A stretch of 64,000 nucleotides of DNA from Kaistella antarctica (GTDB lineage Bacteria > Bacteroidota > Bacteroidia > Flavobacteriales > Weeksellaceae), in NCBI RefSeq assembly GCF_900109615.1, contig NZ_FOIX01000004.1:434001-498000 (forward strand). Reading direction: 5' to 3'. Shown here one piece after another: positions 54,534 to 64,000 of the stretch. The position numbers and the translations under genes were made by a program. Numbering within the stretch: position 1 is the first letter of the stretch; each line of letters opens with the position of its first letter. A model generated the notes under the pieces. The model had not been told where the DNA came from. It ran no database searches and saw nothing but the letters and a program-made list of their open reading frames with translations.

Positions 54534-55419
54534 AATCTAAATTTTTTTTCGCTCTAGGATGAGCATTGTTAAACACTTTCTTTAGTTGTTCAATATTCGC
54601 CGTGGTGTAAACTTGTGTGGATGCCAACGACGAATGACCCATTAATTTCTTCACTTTAGAAATTTCAGCCCCATTTTCTAAAACATGCGTTGCAAAACTA
54701 TGTCTTAAAATATGAGGGCTTCTTTTGGTCTTTGAAGTGACAAGACCAAGGTAGGAATTTACCGCAGAGTAGACAAATTTATCATTTAGTTTTTTACCCT
54801 TTTCACTAAGGAAGAAGTACATCTCACTAAGTTCTAGCGCGTTTCTTTTTGTCAGATAGTAAGAAAATTTTTCAAGTAGTTTATCTGAAATAGGAATAAT
54901 CCGGGATTTGTTTCCTTTACCAATTACCTTAATTTCTTTTTTGCTGAAATCTACATTATTCAATAAAAGATTGGTAAGTTCCGCTTTCCGCATTCCTGTT
55001 TGATATAAGGTCTCGATAATCAGTTCTTTGAGGAAATTTCCGTTTTTCGGCTTTCCGCCCATAGATTGCAACTCGTCCATCTCTTCTTTAGAAAAAGGAA
55101 TTTGTTTCTCAGCGTAGAATTTAAGGGATTGTATGTTTTCCAAAGGCGAGACTTGAACGGAATCAACCTTTAATAAAAAGAGGAAAAAACTTCGCAGGGA
55201 CGATAGCTTGCGATTAATGCTGCGTTTAGAAATTTGCGACTCACTTAGGTCAACCATAAAATTTCTAATAATTTTTTTATCGACTATCGCGAAATCCTGA
55301 TGCGATTCTGTTTTCAACAGAAAGGTGGAGAAATCGGATAAATCTTTACGGTAACTCGTCACAGTGTGTGGCGAATAGCGTTTTTCTACTTCAATATATT
55401 CTAAAAATCTTTCTATCAT
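54523..55419 (-). CDS. xerC: Xer-type tyrosine recombinase
   Basis: This 298-residue protein has an N-terminal SAM-like core-binding domain (FLEYIEVEKRYSPHTVTSYR) and a catalytic domain with the complete set of residues: R in TGMRKAEL, K in GKGNKSRIIP, H-x-x-R in SPHILRHSFATHV, H in KLMGHSSLAS and the Tyr nucleophile in TQVYTTANI. It is the housekeeping type that resolves chromosome dimers at dif, here between rpsU and hpf as in many Flavobacteriia. It lacks the extra helix domain expected of integron integrases. Confidence 0.9.
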   Translation of the reverse strand: MIERFLEYIEVEKRYSPHTVTSYRKDLSDFSTFLLKTESHQDFAIVDKKIIRNFMVDLSESQISKRSINRKLSSLRSFFLFLLKVDSVQVSPLENIQSLKFYAEKQIPFSKEEMDELQSMGGKPKNGNFLKELIIETLYQTGMRKAELTNLLLNNVDFSKKEIKVIGKGNKSRIIPISDKLLEKFSYYLTKRNALELSEMYFFLSEKGKKLNDKFVYSAVNSYLGLVTSKTKRSPHILRHSFATHVLENGAEISKVKKLMGHSSLASTQVYTTANIEQLKKVFNNAHPRAKKNLDYEN

Positions 55420-55434
55420 GTCGTTATATACAAC

Positions 55435-55476
55435 AAAAAATCACTTTCCAAATATAAGTATTTGAAAAGTGATTTA
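55435..55476 (-). terminator. Terminator between rpsU and the Xer gene
   Basis: On the minus strand AAATCACTTTTCAAAT pairs with TTTGGAAAGTGATTT (one G-T pair) and is followed by TTTTG. It attenuates or ends the rpsU transcript. Confidence 0.75.
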
Positions 55477-55501
55477 GGTATGTTCTTAAAGAAAACTTAC
55501 T

Positions 55502-55699
55502 TTAAGATTGCTCTTCGATGCTCAAGTTTCTTTGTTTGTAGGCGGCTTTTGTATTCGCTGCTCTCTTCACAACTGAAGGCTTATTGAATTGTTGACGACT
55601 TCTTAGAGCTCTAATAGTTCCAGTTTTATCAAACTTTCTTTTGTACTTTTTTAATGCTCTGTCGATGGATTCACCATCTTTTACGGGGATTATTAACAT
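55502..55699 (-). CDS. rpsU: 30S ribosomal protein S21
   Basis: The 65-residue basic protein has the S21 pattern MLIIPVKDGESIDRALKKYK, RKFDKTGTIRALRSRQQFNK and a Lys/Arg-rich tail. Confidence 0.97.
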   Translation of the reverse strand: MLIIPVKDGESIDRALKKYKRKFDKTGTIRALRSRQQFNKPSVVKRAANTKAAYKQRNLSIEEQS

Positions 55700-55722
55700 A
55701 ATTTACATCTCATTTTGGATTG

Positions 55723-55753
55723 CAAAAGTAAGATTTATTTCTGAATTAACAAA
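55723..55753 (-). promoter_or_regulatory. Promoter of rpsU
   Basis: On the minus strand TTTG (55750-55753), a 19-bp spacer and TACTTTTG (55723-55730) match the consensus exactly; the ATG is about 24 bp away. Confidence 0.8.
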
Positions 55754-55789
55754 TTAATTTCCTATTTTTAAACTCAATAAAATAAAAAC

Positions 55790-58700
55790 ATGCAACCCGA
55801 CTATAAAGTAATCAATGCTTCTGCTGGCTCTGGAAAAACTTATGCGCTGGTTCAGAATCTGTTAGCTATTTGTTTAAAGTATCCTTCCCAAGCTGATAAA
55901 ATCAGAACTATTTTGGCGCTCACCTTTACCAACAAAGCCGCTAATGAGATGAAGCACCGGATTATAGACTGGCTGAAAAAGTTTTCACTGGAGACCTATG
56001 AGACCAATAATGATCTTATAAATATTCAAGAAAAGCTAAAAAATGAAGGCTTCAATATTCCGTTAAAAGATTTACATGAGCGTTCTAAGAAAATGCTGGA
56101 TTATGTTCTCCACCACTACTCTACTTTAAATATCGGGACCATAGATAAGTTTAACGCGAAATTAGTCCGAAGTTTTGCCCAGGAATTAGGTCTTGCCCAA
56201 AACTTTAATTTAGAAATTAATCCTGAACCTTTTCTTATTGAAGCTGTCGATAAAATGCTGGAAGACATTGGTGAAGATAATATAATCTCTGAAGCCTTCA
56301 TGGATTTTGTGAATTATACTTTAGATAATAATGATCGTATCGACCTTAACAAGACCCTTTATTATTCGGCAAAGGAATATGTTCAGGACAAACATTATTT
56401 TCAATTAAACACCAATAAAGATTTCGACTGGGAAGTTTATGAACGGACCAAAAAGACGCTGCGAAAAAGCATCAAAGATCTGCGGGAAGATTCCATTAAA
56501 ACTGCAGAAGAAGTAATGAACTTATTGCAGGAAAAAGATTTAGAAGTGGGAGATTTCTTTAGCGGAGCTAATGGAATTGGTGGTTTCTTTGAAAAATTTC
56601 TAAAGACAAAACTTCCTAAACTATACTTAACTCAAGATGAGGAAGATAAAAGAGACGAAAAAAATTGTAAAGGTTGTTCGTCAAAAGCGAAGCATAAACA
56701 GTCGGAGATTTTAGAGATTTTGGATTATCTGCGAGACCATCGCAAAAGAATAATCACTAATCACGTTGAGGCCGAAAAGAAAGAAAAAATTCTCAATGCA
56801 CTTTTACCTTTAAAGGTAAATAAAGACATTCAGGATAAACTGGCGGAAATTGAACAGGAAAACGATTTGGTCTTACTGTCAAAATTCAATATCATGATTC
56901 ACGAGAATCTTCGGGAGGAGCCAACTGCTTTCATTTATGAAAAGATCGGAACCAAATTCTCGCATTATTTCTTTGATGAATTTCAAGATACTTCTTTATT
57001 GCAATGGCAAAATTTTTTACCGTTGAGAGATCACGCCATTTCCCAGGAACATATGAGTTTTACTTTGGTTGGTGATCCTAAACAAAGCATCTATCGTTTT
57101 CGCGGTGGCAATTCTCAATTGATGCTGGATATCATTAATCATAAGGGACAATCTTCAATTCCTGCTAAAGTAGAAAATCTCGGAAATAACTATCGGAGTG
57201 CGAAAAATATCGTTGATTTCAACAATCAGTTGTATGAATATATGTCGCAATTTACGGAGGAAGAACATCAGGAAATTTTCGGAAAAGGCTCTCATCAGAC
57301 GGCAAAATCAGAAATGGAAGGTCGGGTTCGAATTAATCTAATTGAAAATGCCAGCAAGAAAAGTTTGTACTATGAAAACGCTTCCACTAAAATGCGTGAC
57401 GACATTGAAAGTTGTTTAGCAAACGGATTTCGCTTTTCGGATATTACCATTCTTTGTCGTGGCAACTTTGATATTTTTACTTTTTCTCAGTTGTTAGGGA
57501 ATTTAAAAGTCAATTACAGAGGGGAAGAAGTTTACATCAAAACGATTTCTGAATCTGGTTTAACCTTGAACTTATCGCTGACATTATTAGCCCTGACAGA
57601 GTTTTTGAAGTGGGAAGAAAACCCTAAAAACTTACAGTTTCCAGTTAAAATGCTTTACTATTTAAAGGTCTTAGGACGAATAGAAATGGAAGATTTCAGC
57701 AATGAAATTATGGAACTGCTGACTTTGAAGACAAAATCAGAAATAGAAGTTTCCATTGCAGAAAAGTATGGACTTCAGCTGCAATCCAAAGATTTACTTC
57801 AACTAAACCTTTATAATTTTATAGAACATTTCTTACACGAGTTTGCAGTAAAAGATAAAGAAACCGATTTTCTCTTTAATTATCTAGAAATGATTTATGC
57901 CTATTCTCAAAATGCTGGTTCTACTTTAAAAGAATTTTTAAAATATTGGGCTGAAGAAGCCAATAAGAAAACCATCCAGGCTTCTGAAAACGTTGATGCG
58001 ATACAGATTATGACGATTCACAAATCAAAAGGGTTAGAGTTTCCAGTGGTTCTTTTGCCCATGAAAAACGCGGCCGGTTCTAAGAAAAGCAGTTATTGGT
58101 TTGGTACAAATACGGAGGAACAGCTTAATTCTGTGAATGTCAATTTTTTCGATACGAGTTTAGAAATTTATGATCCAGAAATTGCAGGCTTTAATTCTGA
58201 GAATTCTTACCAAGAAAAAATCGATCAATTCTGTTTGCAATATGTGGCGACGACCAGAGCCGCAGAGCAGCTTTTCTTCTATATTGAAATGCCTAATAAA
58301 ACAAGCAACCATTTAGAAATCTATGATTATTTAGAACCTAAAATTCCACGTGATGAAACGGGAGAACCGAATTTATCTTTTGATTTATATGAAGTCACCG
58401 CATACGATTTGAAGAAAAAGAGTAAAATTAAAAGCACAGAATTCACGACAAAAGCTATTTATCTAACCTCTGAAAAAGATAAATATCCCAACGCGATTAA
58501 AATTGCAACGCCGACGAAAAGCTATCAAAATCGGGTAGAAAAAGTGAGAATGGGAATTTTTACCCACGAAATATTAGCTAGAATTAATACGGCAAAAGAT
58601 GTAGAAAAAGTTTTAGAAAGTTATCTTTTGGAAGGAACCATTACCAACGATGAGCAACTTCAAATCAGCGATCGCATATTTGATATCATTAATAATGAAA

Positions 58701-58945
58701 ATTATTCGAAGTATTTCACAGAAAATCAAGTCGTTATCAATGAAAAAGACATTATGATTTCCGAAAACGGAACCTCATCAATCTATCGTCCAGACCGATT
58801 AATCGAAACTGAAGATGGAATTATCATCATCGATTTTAAAACAGGTGATGAGCAGGAAAAGCATCAACGTCAACTCGATGAATACCAATCGGTTTTAGAA
58901 AAGCTTGGTAAAAAAGTGATAGAATCTCAGATCGTTTATGTTTAA
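55790..58945 (+). CDS. AddA/RecB-like helicase-nuclease
   Basis: The 1051-residue protein is a UvrD-family superfamily 1 helicase fused to a C-terminal nuclease. The Walker A is NASAGSGKTYALVQ (about residues 9-22), with motif Ia ILALTFTNKAANEMKHR (about 42-58), motif II YFFDEFQDTSLLQWQ (about 397-411), motif III GDPKQSIYRFRGG (about 427-439) and motif V MTIHKSKGLEFPVVLLP (about 743-759). The PD-(D/E)xK nuclease is seen in YRPDRLIETEDGIIIIDFKTG near the end. It is expected to process double-strand ends for recombination, with an AddB-like partner not in this window. Confidence 0.94.
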   Translation: MQPDYKVINASAGSGKTYALVQNLLAICLKYPSQADKIRTILALTFTNKAANEMKHRIIDWLKKFSLETYETNNDLINIQEKLKNEGFNIPLKDLHERSKKMLDYVLHHYSTLNIGTIDKFNAKLVRSFAQELGLAQNFNLEINPEPFLIEAVDKMLEDIGEDNIISEAFMDFVNYTLDNNDRIDLNKTLYYSAKEYVQDKHYFQLNTNKDFDWEVYERTKKTLRKSIKDLREDSIKTAEEVMNLLQEKDLEVGDFFSGANGIGGFFEKFLKTKLPKLYLTQDEEDKRDEKNCKGCSSKAKHKQSEILEILDYLRDHRKRIITNHVEAEKKEKILNALLPLKVNKDIQDKLAEIEQENDLVLLSKFNIMIHENLREEPTAFIYEKIGTKFSHYFFDEFQDTSLLQWQNFLPLRDHAISQEHMSFTLVGDPKQSIYRFRGGNSQLMLDIINHKGQSSIPAKVENLGNNYRSAKNIVDFNNQLYEYMSQFTEEEHQEIFGKGSHQTAKSEMEGRVRINLIENASKKSLYYENASTKMRDDIESCLANGFRFSDITILCRGNFDIFTFSQLLGNLKVNYRGEEVYIKTISESGLTLNLSLTLLALTEFLKWEENPKNLQFPVKMLYYLKVLGRIEMEDFSNEIMELLTLKTKSEIEVSIAEKYGLQLQSKDLLQLNLYNFIEHFLHEFAVKDKETDFLFNYLEMIYAYSQNAGSTLKEFLKYWAEEANKKTIQASENVDAIQIMTIHKSKGLEFPVVLLPMKNAAGSKKSSYWFGTNTEEQLNSVNVNFFDTSLEIYDPEIAGFNSENSYQEKIDQFCLQYVATTRAAEQLFFYIEMPNKTSNHLEIYDYLEPKIPRDETGEPNLSFDLYEVTAYDLKKKSKIKSTEFTTKAIYLTSEKDKYPNAIKIATPTKSYQNRVEKVRMGIFTHEILARINTAKDVEKVLESYLLEGTITNDEQLQISDRIFDIINNENYSKYFTENQVVINEKDIMISENGTSSIYRPDRLIETEDGIIIIDFKTGDEQEKHQRQLDEYQSVLEKLGKKVIESQIVYV

Positions 58946-58980
58946 AAAAAACCTGTATCATTGCGGAGACAGGTTTTTTT
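58946..58980 (+). terminator. Terminator between the converging helicase and ferritin genes
   Basis: AAAACCTGT and ACAGGTTTT form a stem with a 13-nt loop followed by T, on both strands. Confidence 0.8.
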
Positions 58981-59011
58981 AGAGCAGAATGTATTTATTT
59001 ACTCCTAAAAT

Positions 59012-59521
59012 TTAATTCGCCGCTAACGGAACTAAAACCCGCTGTGCCAATTCCTGATCGAAAAGATAGAGAGCAGATGGATTTTCGGAAACCATTTTAA
59101 TTTTGGTGAGTAATTGCGAGGCATTCGCTTCTTCCTCGACCTGTTCGTTGACAAACCATTGCAAAAATGAAACGGTCGCAAAATCACCTTCATCATTAGA
59201 GTTTTTAAGAATATTGAAAATACCTCTTGTTACTAATTTTTCGTGTGCTAAGGCTTTTTCGAATATATCGATCGCATTTGCAAATTCATGTGGCGGTTGC
59301 TCTATAGCACCCATTCTGATATCTGCACCTACATCGTTTAAAAAATCAAACATTTTATCGGCATGCATTAATTCTTCTTTGCTTTGAATGCGGAAGTAAT
59401 TAGCAATTCCATCTAAATCTCTAGCAGAAAACCAAGCTGACATTGATAAATAATATTGTGCTGCAAATTGTTCATCTGTTATTTGGCTATTGAGCAAACC
59501 TGCTATTTTCGTACTAATCAT
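59012..59521 (-). CDS. Ferritin
   Basis: The 169-residue protein is an H-type bacterial ferritin of FtnA type. It forms a four-helix iron-storage cage subunit: MISTKIAGLLNSQITDEQFA, QYYLSMSAWF, KEELMHADKMFDFLNDVG with the ferroxidase Glu-x-x-His, and FLQWFVNEQVEEEANAS with the other Glu ligands. A -7 element TATATTTG (minus, 59541-59548) lies 20 bp before the ATG. Confidence 0.96.
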   Translation of the reverse strand: MISTKIAGLLNSQITDEQFAAQYYLSMSAWFSARDLDGIANYFRIQSKEELMHADKMFDFLNDVGADIRMGAIEQPPHEFANAIDIFEKALAHEKLVTRGIFNILKNSNDEGDFATVSFLQWFVNEQVEEEANASQLLTKIKMVSENPSALYLFDQELAQRVLVPLAAN

Positions 59522-59568
59522 ATTTTTATTGTCTTTAAAACAAATATAATTAAAATTAGGACATAAAA

Positions 59569-59590
59569 AAGCGGAACTTACATTCCGCTT
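59569..59590 (-). terminator. Terminator of the Spy-like gene
   Basis: AAGCGGAA and TTCCGCTT form a perfect 8-bp stem; the minus strand ends in T6. Confidence 0.8.
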
Positions 59591-59647
59591 AACATTAAAA
59601 AAATAAAATTATGAACTGATTATGTCGTTTTTTTCATCTGCATCATT

Positions 59648-60031
59648 TTAACCTTTCATTACTGGTTGTCTCTTCTGCATTTTTTGCTGCATATTTTTTT
59701 TCCAATTTTGGTACTGCTCAGGAGTTAAGATTTGTTTCATTTCAACATCGTGTTGGGTGCGTTTGGCCTGCATCATTTCCATTCTCGCTTTTCTTTCGGC
59801 TTGTATTTGAGGGGCGTTTTGTTGTCTTTCCGACATTCTTTTATCTTGCAAAGCTTTGATCTTAATGACTTGCGCGTCAGTTAGATTTAAATCCATCTTC
59901 ATCTGCTTCATATGATCAGCTTGTCTCTGCTCCATTTTCGCGGGATCCATTTTCTGCATTCTTTGATTTTGTTGCGCCATTGCAAAAGTTCCTAATGTTA
60001 AGAACGCTGCACCTAAAACTAATTTTTTCAT
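59648..60031 (-). CDS. Spy/LTXXQ-like or DUF4890-like periplasmic protein
   Basis: This 127-residue protein has a signal peptide (MKKLVLGAAFLTLGTFAMAQ) and then a Met/Gln/Lys-rich helical body: RMQKMDPAKMEQRQADHMKQ, LNLTDAQVIKIKALQDKR and the LT-x-x-Q-type QILTPEQYQNW. That is the pattern of Spy-like chaperones and of DUF4890 proteins in flavobacteria. It probably binds unfolded or metal-stressed envelope proteins. The start at 60031 is chosen because the upstream ATG at 60061 would displace the signal peptide. Confidence 0.85.
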   Translation of the reverse strand: MKKLVLGAAFLTLGTFAMAQQNQRMQKMDPAKMEQRQADHMKQMKMDLNLTDAQVIKIKALQDKRMSERQQNAPQIQAERKARMEMMQAKRTQHDVEMKQILTPEQYQNWKKNMQQKMQKRQPVMKG

Positions 60032-60181
60032 TGCGTAATATTTTATATGGTTAATGATCATCTGCCTATTTGATACTTATCCCGCTTGATAGTTAAAACC
60101 CTCAGTCATAAAGTTTTGTTAAATCAAATTCTTCTAAGCGTCGATTATTAAAGGGAAAACTGTTTTGCTCTAATCAAAAAA

Positions 60182-60210
60182 AGAGCAGTCTTTTTTATAA
60201 AACTGCTCTC
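60182..60210 (-). terminator. Terminator of the Tyr/Asn-rich protein gene
   Basis: AGAGCAGT and ACTGCTCT form the stem and a T run follows on the minus strand. Confidence 0.75.
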
Positions 60211-60237
60211 CATCATTATTAACATTAAAATCTAAAA

Positions 60238-61209
60238 TTATCGGGTGGTAAAACTTTGACCCGAGTTTCTTGAACTAGAACTTGGCGTTCTGGATTCAGT
60301 GTTTTGTCTTGTGCTATTTCTCGGCGCACTTTCTACTTTTCTGGCAGGTGCCGTGGTACGCAAACTCTCATTTCTACTTCCTGTATCATTTCTAAAACCT
60401 CCATTAACTGTGGGAGCTTGCGACTGAGTTCTTATACTGTTGTTTCTAGTATTGCTACTTTCAGTTCTCATCGTATTACTTCTTTGACTGTCATTACTGG
60501 ATCTGATAGAATTACTTCTTGAGGTATTGTCTGTTTTCAGACCGTCATTCCTAAATCCATTGTCACGAGATCCATTGTTATTTACAGTTTGTCCAGTTCG
60601 TTGCGTTTCATTGAAACCTATATTCTGTCTCGGATTCGTCTGGTGATACTGAACTTTATTTACTCTATAAACATTAATATTCGTCTGTCTATATCGAGGG
60701 ATTACGTAGATATTTCTCGCATAATGATTTCTATTATAATTTTGATAGTAAATCACTGGATTATATCCGTTGTAATAATTATTTTGAAATACAATAAATA
60801 AGTTTGGTCCTAAAATCCTTTGCATCGCATAAAATCGGTCGTAATACCATCTGTCCGGATTATATCGGTAAGCCGAGTTCCAGGCAGAGTAAGAAGAGAA
60901 ACTGTCATTCAACATCATGATTTGCTGCACTTGCCATGGAGACAATCGGTGTGAGGCAAAAAAACGATTCCAATTTACATCGTAAATACTTTGGCGATAA
61001 TCATCGTAATAACCTCTGTATAAATCGTTGCTGTAGTAATCAGAAGGATATTCGTAGTAGTAATCATCTGGAAAGTAAAACTGATCATCAGCATCTCCAT
61101 AATAATTTCCATTTCCGTAGTTATTATTATTTTGAGAATAATCTGGATAATTTTGGGCGGAGACCAATGCCATTAAAAACACTGAGAAACCAAGTAGTAT
61201 TTTTTTCAT
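60238..61209 (-). CDS. Secreted Tyr/Asn-rich low-complexity protein
   Basis: The 323-residue protein has a signal peptide (MKKILLGFSVFLMALVSAQ). A very Tyr/Asp/Asn-rich segment (about residues 20-75) is followed by a more ordinary stretch (WNRFFASHRLSPWQVQQIMMLN to ARNIYVIPRYRQTN) and a C-terminal Ser/Asn/Arg/Thr-rich tail of about 110 residues. The middle part recalls a DUF3300/Spy-like helix-turn pattern, but I cannot name a family. It may be a surface or matrix protein. Confidence 0.8.
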   Translation of the reverse strand: MKKILLGFSVFLMALVSAQNYPDYSQNNNNYGNGNYYGDADDQFYFPDDYYYEYPSDYYSNDLYRGYYDDYRQSIYDVNWNRFFASHRLSPWQVQQIMMLNDSFSSYSAWNSAYRYNPDRWYYDRFYAMQRILGPNLFIVFQNNYYNGYNPVIYYQNYNRNHYARNIYVIPRYRQTNINVYRVNKVQYHQTNPRQNIGFNETQRTGQTVNNNGSRDNGFRNDGLKTDNTSRSNSIRSSNDSQRSNTMRTESSNTRNNSIRTQSQAPTVNGGFRNDTGSRNESLRTTAPARKVESAPRNSTRQNTESRTPSSSSRNSGQSFTTR

Positions 61210-61451
61210 TATAATTTTCTTTGTTTGGTTAATTATTTAACTATTATCGAAATAACGTGCCAAATTTTTAACTGAACTCGCAAATAGATGAGATATTTTC
61301 ATTCATTTCTGGCGAGGACTATTCTTTTGATAGTTAAAACAAAAAGAAGTTAAAACCTAAGTCTTAACTTCTTATTTACTCCACTGATTATCAGTATCTA
61401 AAATTTTTTATTAATTTCTTTAAATCTAGTAAAAGTTTTTAAAAATTATTT

Positions 61452-64000
61452 TCAAATTCTATTTGAATCCGAAACCCAATGTGCGATTTTCTGATTAAAT
61501 TCTTCATGGTTTAATAATTCCTCCACATTTAAATGCATCCTATATCTCCAATAATGTGGAAATTCTGCTGGATTATTAATTCTTTCGTCATCCATATTTG
61601 GATTGGTTAATTCTCTATCGGTCGCTAAAAATTCCTGGATTGGAAAAATCGCCAACATAGCATCATTATAAAGGTGTTGCTTCATAATCATTTCTGCCAA
61701 CTGCGGTTCTAAATCCCATGGCGCCGTTCCAGACTGACCAAGCTGCTGCTGAAAATAGCGATAACTCACATCACGATCTTCGTGCCACCACTGTCGCAGG
61801 GTAGAGCTGTCGTGCGAACTCGCAGTAACGACATTCATATAACCGGCGTGTTTCGGATCATACCAGGCAATATTATCCGATGGCATTCTTTGAACTTTCA
61901 AGGCCGTAATTCCTAAACGATCCATGACTTGTGGAACAGATTCTGGAACCAAGCCTAAATCTTCACCACAAATTAGCATATCCGTAGCATTTAAAATTAC
62001 CGGAAGTTTTTCCATAGCTTTTTGATACCACAAACCATCTTGTCTTTTGAAGAAATAATCAACATACAATTCTGACAATTTTCTTTTCTCATCCTCATTC
62101 AAATACCTGTAAGAATCTGTCTTTTCAATATTAAATCTTGGGTGATAAACTGAATCCTCCCCAGCTACTTCCTCTTCCAGGAAAAGAACATTTGCCGCCA
62201 ATGATATCAACTTATCTTCTGCCCAACCTTGCGGATTGGCTTTAAAATAATCGGCTAATTTTCTTTGAGTATCAAACTCTTCTTTAAAAGAATACGTCCC
62301 ATCAAAATGATTATTCATAAATTGATTATGAATTGTATCTCTTTCTTCCCCGAAATAATCCCACAGGATTTGATCATTAATAAAAGGTTTGCAATATCGA
62401 TCGTTATCAAAATAAATTCCTCTCGCTTCAAACTCTTCTAATCTTACTGGAATCGCTGGATAAAAATAACCAAGAATTCCCTGCGTCGAACTCATCGGCA
62501 TTCTCCAAATTCTAAAGAAACCAAGAATGTGATCAATCCGCATGGCATCGAAATATTGCTCCAACGCTTTGAAACGGTTTTTCCACCAACGGTAACCATC
62601 TTCTTTCATGGCTTCCCAGTTATAAGTCGGGAATTCCCAATTCTGACCTAAATCGGTGAACTGATCTGGTGGTGCTCCTGCTTGAAAATCCATTCCAAAT
62701 AATTCAGGTTCTGTCCAGGCTTCTACCGAATACCTATAAATTCCAATTGGCAAATCTCCTTTCACCGAAATTCCTAAATCGTGCGTATAATCAATCGCGT
62801 CTTTTAATTGTAAATGAAGTTGATATTGAACCCAAGCATGAAGCATGGACATTTCATAATCTTTACTTTTCGCCGTAAAGAACGGAGCAATCTTTCCGGC
62901 AATATATTTTTTATGCGTTTTCCAATCATTAAAGTTGGGCGTTTTGTACTTATCTCTCAACACACAAAACGCTGAATAGGGAAGCAACCATTCTTCATTT
63001 TCTTTAATAAATTTTTTAAAGTTTCGATTCTTTAAAATTTGATCTTTATTGGTTTCAAAAATTGCTTTAATGTATTTCCATTTTCCGGCAATCATTTTTT
63101 CGTAATCAATCAAACTTAAATCATTCAACTCGGCTTTTTCAGTATTGAATTCTTCAAGAAAATCTTTTGATAACGAATATTCCAGTTTTTCAATCGATAA
63201 ATATTGCGGGTGAAGTGCATAAACCGAAATCGCAGCGTAAGGATAGGAATCCGTCCAGGTATAATTGGCCGTTGTATCGTTAATAGGAAGAATCTGCAAA
63301 ACCGAAAGGTTTGTTTTCGCTGCCCAATCAGCTAGATTTTTCAAGTCAGGAAATTCACCAACACCAAAACCATTTTCTGTTCTTAACGCAAAAACAGGAA
63401 CAGCAACTCCGGCGGCGTGATACATTTCGAAAGATTTGAATTTGAAAAAGTGATCCGCTTTTATTTGAAGTACATTTTTCTCAGCATTTGGAAGCGCCCA
63501 GCGATTATCACCATACTCAACATCGAAAACTTCTCCAGAATCAATCTTCATCAATCCATATTTGTACTGAATCATCTGATTGTTTGGAAGTTCAACGGCA
63601 GCCTCCCAAATTCCAAAATCAGTTTGAGACATGGGAACGGTATTTAAATATTGCCAGTTCCCCAAAGCCCCACAATTTCCTAAAACAACCATCTTCCAGT
63701 TCGGATTATAGATAGGAGCTTCTAATCTGAAAAGATGCGTGTGTTTTTTCAAGACGGAAACTTTCTCCGGTTTGAAACCGCGAAGTTTGTTTTTTAAAAT
63801 TTTATTATTGAGATAATTTTCCGGGAAATTTTTGGCATTCCAGAAATCGTGGATGACAAATTCATCGTAGTTGTGTGGGAAATTTAGTTGATGCAAAGAA
63901 AACTCTTCATCAAGAATAAACCCTTGCTCATTCACCAGCTGATATTTGTAAGAAATTGATTTCGAGAAATAATCAACTTCTGCAATCCAGTTTCCGTTAT
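61452..64000 (-). CDS. malQ: 4-alpha-glucanotransferase, cut by the window edge
   Basis: The protein is GH77 amylomaltase with carbohydrate-binding domains before it. A CBM20 domain (HLFRLEAPIYNPNWKMVVLG and NCGALGNWQYL) lies before the GH77 barrel; the catalytic nucleophile is in DAMRIDHILGFFRIW, the acid/base Glu in CGEDLGLVPESV and the third acid in ASSHDSSTLRQWW. The frame stays open past the internal GTG at 63935 with YKYQLVNEQG and earlier codons like the end of a first CBM20, so the true start is beyond 64000 and the gene is partial at its 5' end. Confidence 0.94.
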   Translation of the reverse strand, partial: NGNWIAEVDYFSKSISYKYQLVNEQGFILDEEFSLHQLNFPHNYDEFVIHDFWNAKNFPENYLNNKILKNKLRGFKPEKVSVLKKHTHLFRLEAPIYNPNWKMVVLGNCGALGNWQYLNTVPMSQTDFGIWEAAVELPNNQMIQYKYGLMKIDSGEVFDVEYGDNRWALPNAEKNVLQIKADHFFKFKSFEMYHAAGVAVPVFALRTENGFGVGEFPDLKNLADWAAKTNLSVLQILPINDTTANYTWTDSYPYAAISVYALHPQYLSIEKLEYSLSKDFLEEFNTEKAELNDLSLIDYEKMIAGKWKYIKAIFETNKDQILKNRNFKKFIKENEEWLLPYSAFCVLRDKYKTPNFNDWKTHKKYIAGKIAPFFTAKSKDYEMSMLHAWVQYQLHLQLKDAIDYTHDLGISVKGDLPIGIYRYSVEAWTEPELFGMDFQAGAPPDQFTDLGQNWEFPTYNWEAMKEDGYRWWKNRFKALEQYFDAMRIDHILGFFRIWRMPMSSTQGILGYFYPAIPVRLEEFEARGIYFDNDRYCKPFINDQILWDYFGEERDTIHNQFMNNHFDGTYSFKEEFDTQRKLADYFKANPQGWAEDKLISLAANVLFLEEEVAGEDSVYHPRFNIEKTDSYRYLNEDEKRKLSELYVDYFFKRQDGLWYQKAMEKLPVILNATDMLICGEDLGLVPESVPQVMDRLGITALKVQRMPSDNIAWYDPKHAGYMNVVTASSHDSSTLRQWWHEDRDVSYRYFQQQLGQSGTAPWDLEPQLAEMIMKQHLYNDAMLAIFPIQEFLATDRELTNPNMDDERINNPAEFPHYWRYRMHLNVEELLNHEEFNQKIAHWVSDSNRI

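Overview
The window looks like a chromosome segment of a flavobacterium of the Weeksellaceae (Chryseobacterium/Kaistella type). The reasons are low GC, Bacteroidota-type promoters (TTTG, about 19-21 bp, TAnnTTTG), weak Shine-Dalgarno signals, and families typical of the group (GLPGLI, DUF4403, DUF3467, TlpA thioredoxins, LIC_10190-like membrane protein, a DUF11 surface protein). The genus is inference.

Positions 1-15,400 hold ordinary chromosomal genes: DUF4403 and RDD proteins, tRNA-Cys, a DUF2141 protein and an epimerase, a DUF389 membrane protein, a glycine-zipper lipoprotein, a polytopic membrane protein, chorismate synthase (aroC), three thioredoxin-fold proteins, a YkvA-like protein, miaA, an MBL-fold hydrolase and a secreted thermonuclease. 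Several small repeats sit between them.

Positions 15,571-27,276 are the most unusual part: about sixteen gene units, every gene on the + strand, separated by fifteen related sites. Each site has a core of 113-125 bp running from a left AAC to a right GTT, and most have long imperfect inverted arms. In most units the bases just after the GTT are complementary to the bases just before the next AAC, up to about 15 nt. That is the layout of integron cassettes and attC sites, but the motif is not the classical GTTRRRY/RYYYAAC pair and no integrase lies in the window. A consensus promoter stands immediately before the first boundary, which has no left half-site. Cargo is typical cassette cargo: lipoproteins, GLPGLI, CPBP protease, two GNATs, FAD monooxygenase, methyltransferase, small membrane proteins, plus one unit with no ORF but a strong foldback. 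Sites decay toward the distal end.

Positions 28,005-37,284 carry DUF427, then DUF3467, rpoC and rpoB on the minus strand. The usual rplKAJL-rpoBC cluster is interrupted here: between rpoB (start at 37,284) and rplL (end at 48,800) lie 11.5 kb holding a radical-SAM/TIGR03915 DNA-metabolism pair and a tandemly duplicated three-gene surface-protein module. rplL has its own terminator, and rpoBC a consensus promoter.

Positions 48,800-55,700 hold the translation cluster on the minus strand: rplL, rplJ, rplA, rplK, nusG, secE, tRNA-Trp, tuf, four tRNAs (Thr, Gly, Tyr, Thr), hpf, a Xer-type recombinase and rpsU. The last part holds an AddA/RecB-like helicase-nuclease, a ferritin, two small secreted proteins and malQ, which runs off the right edge.
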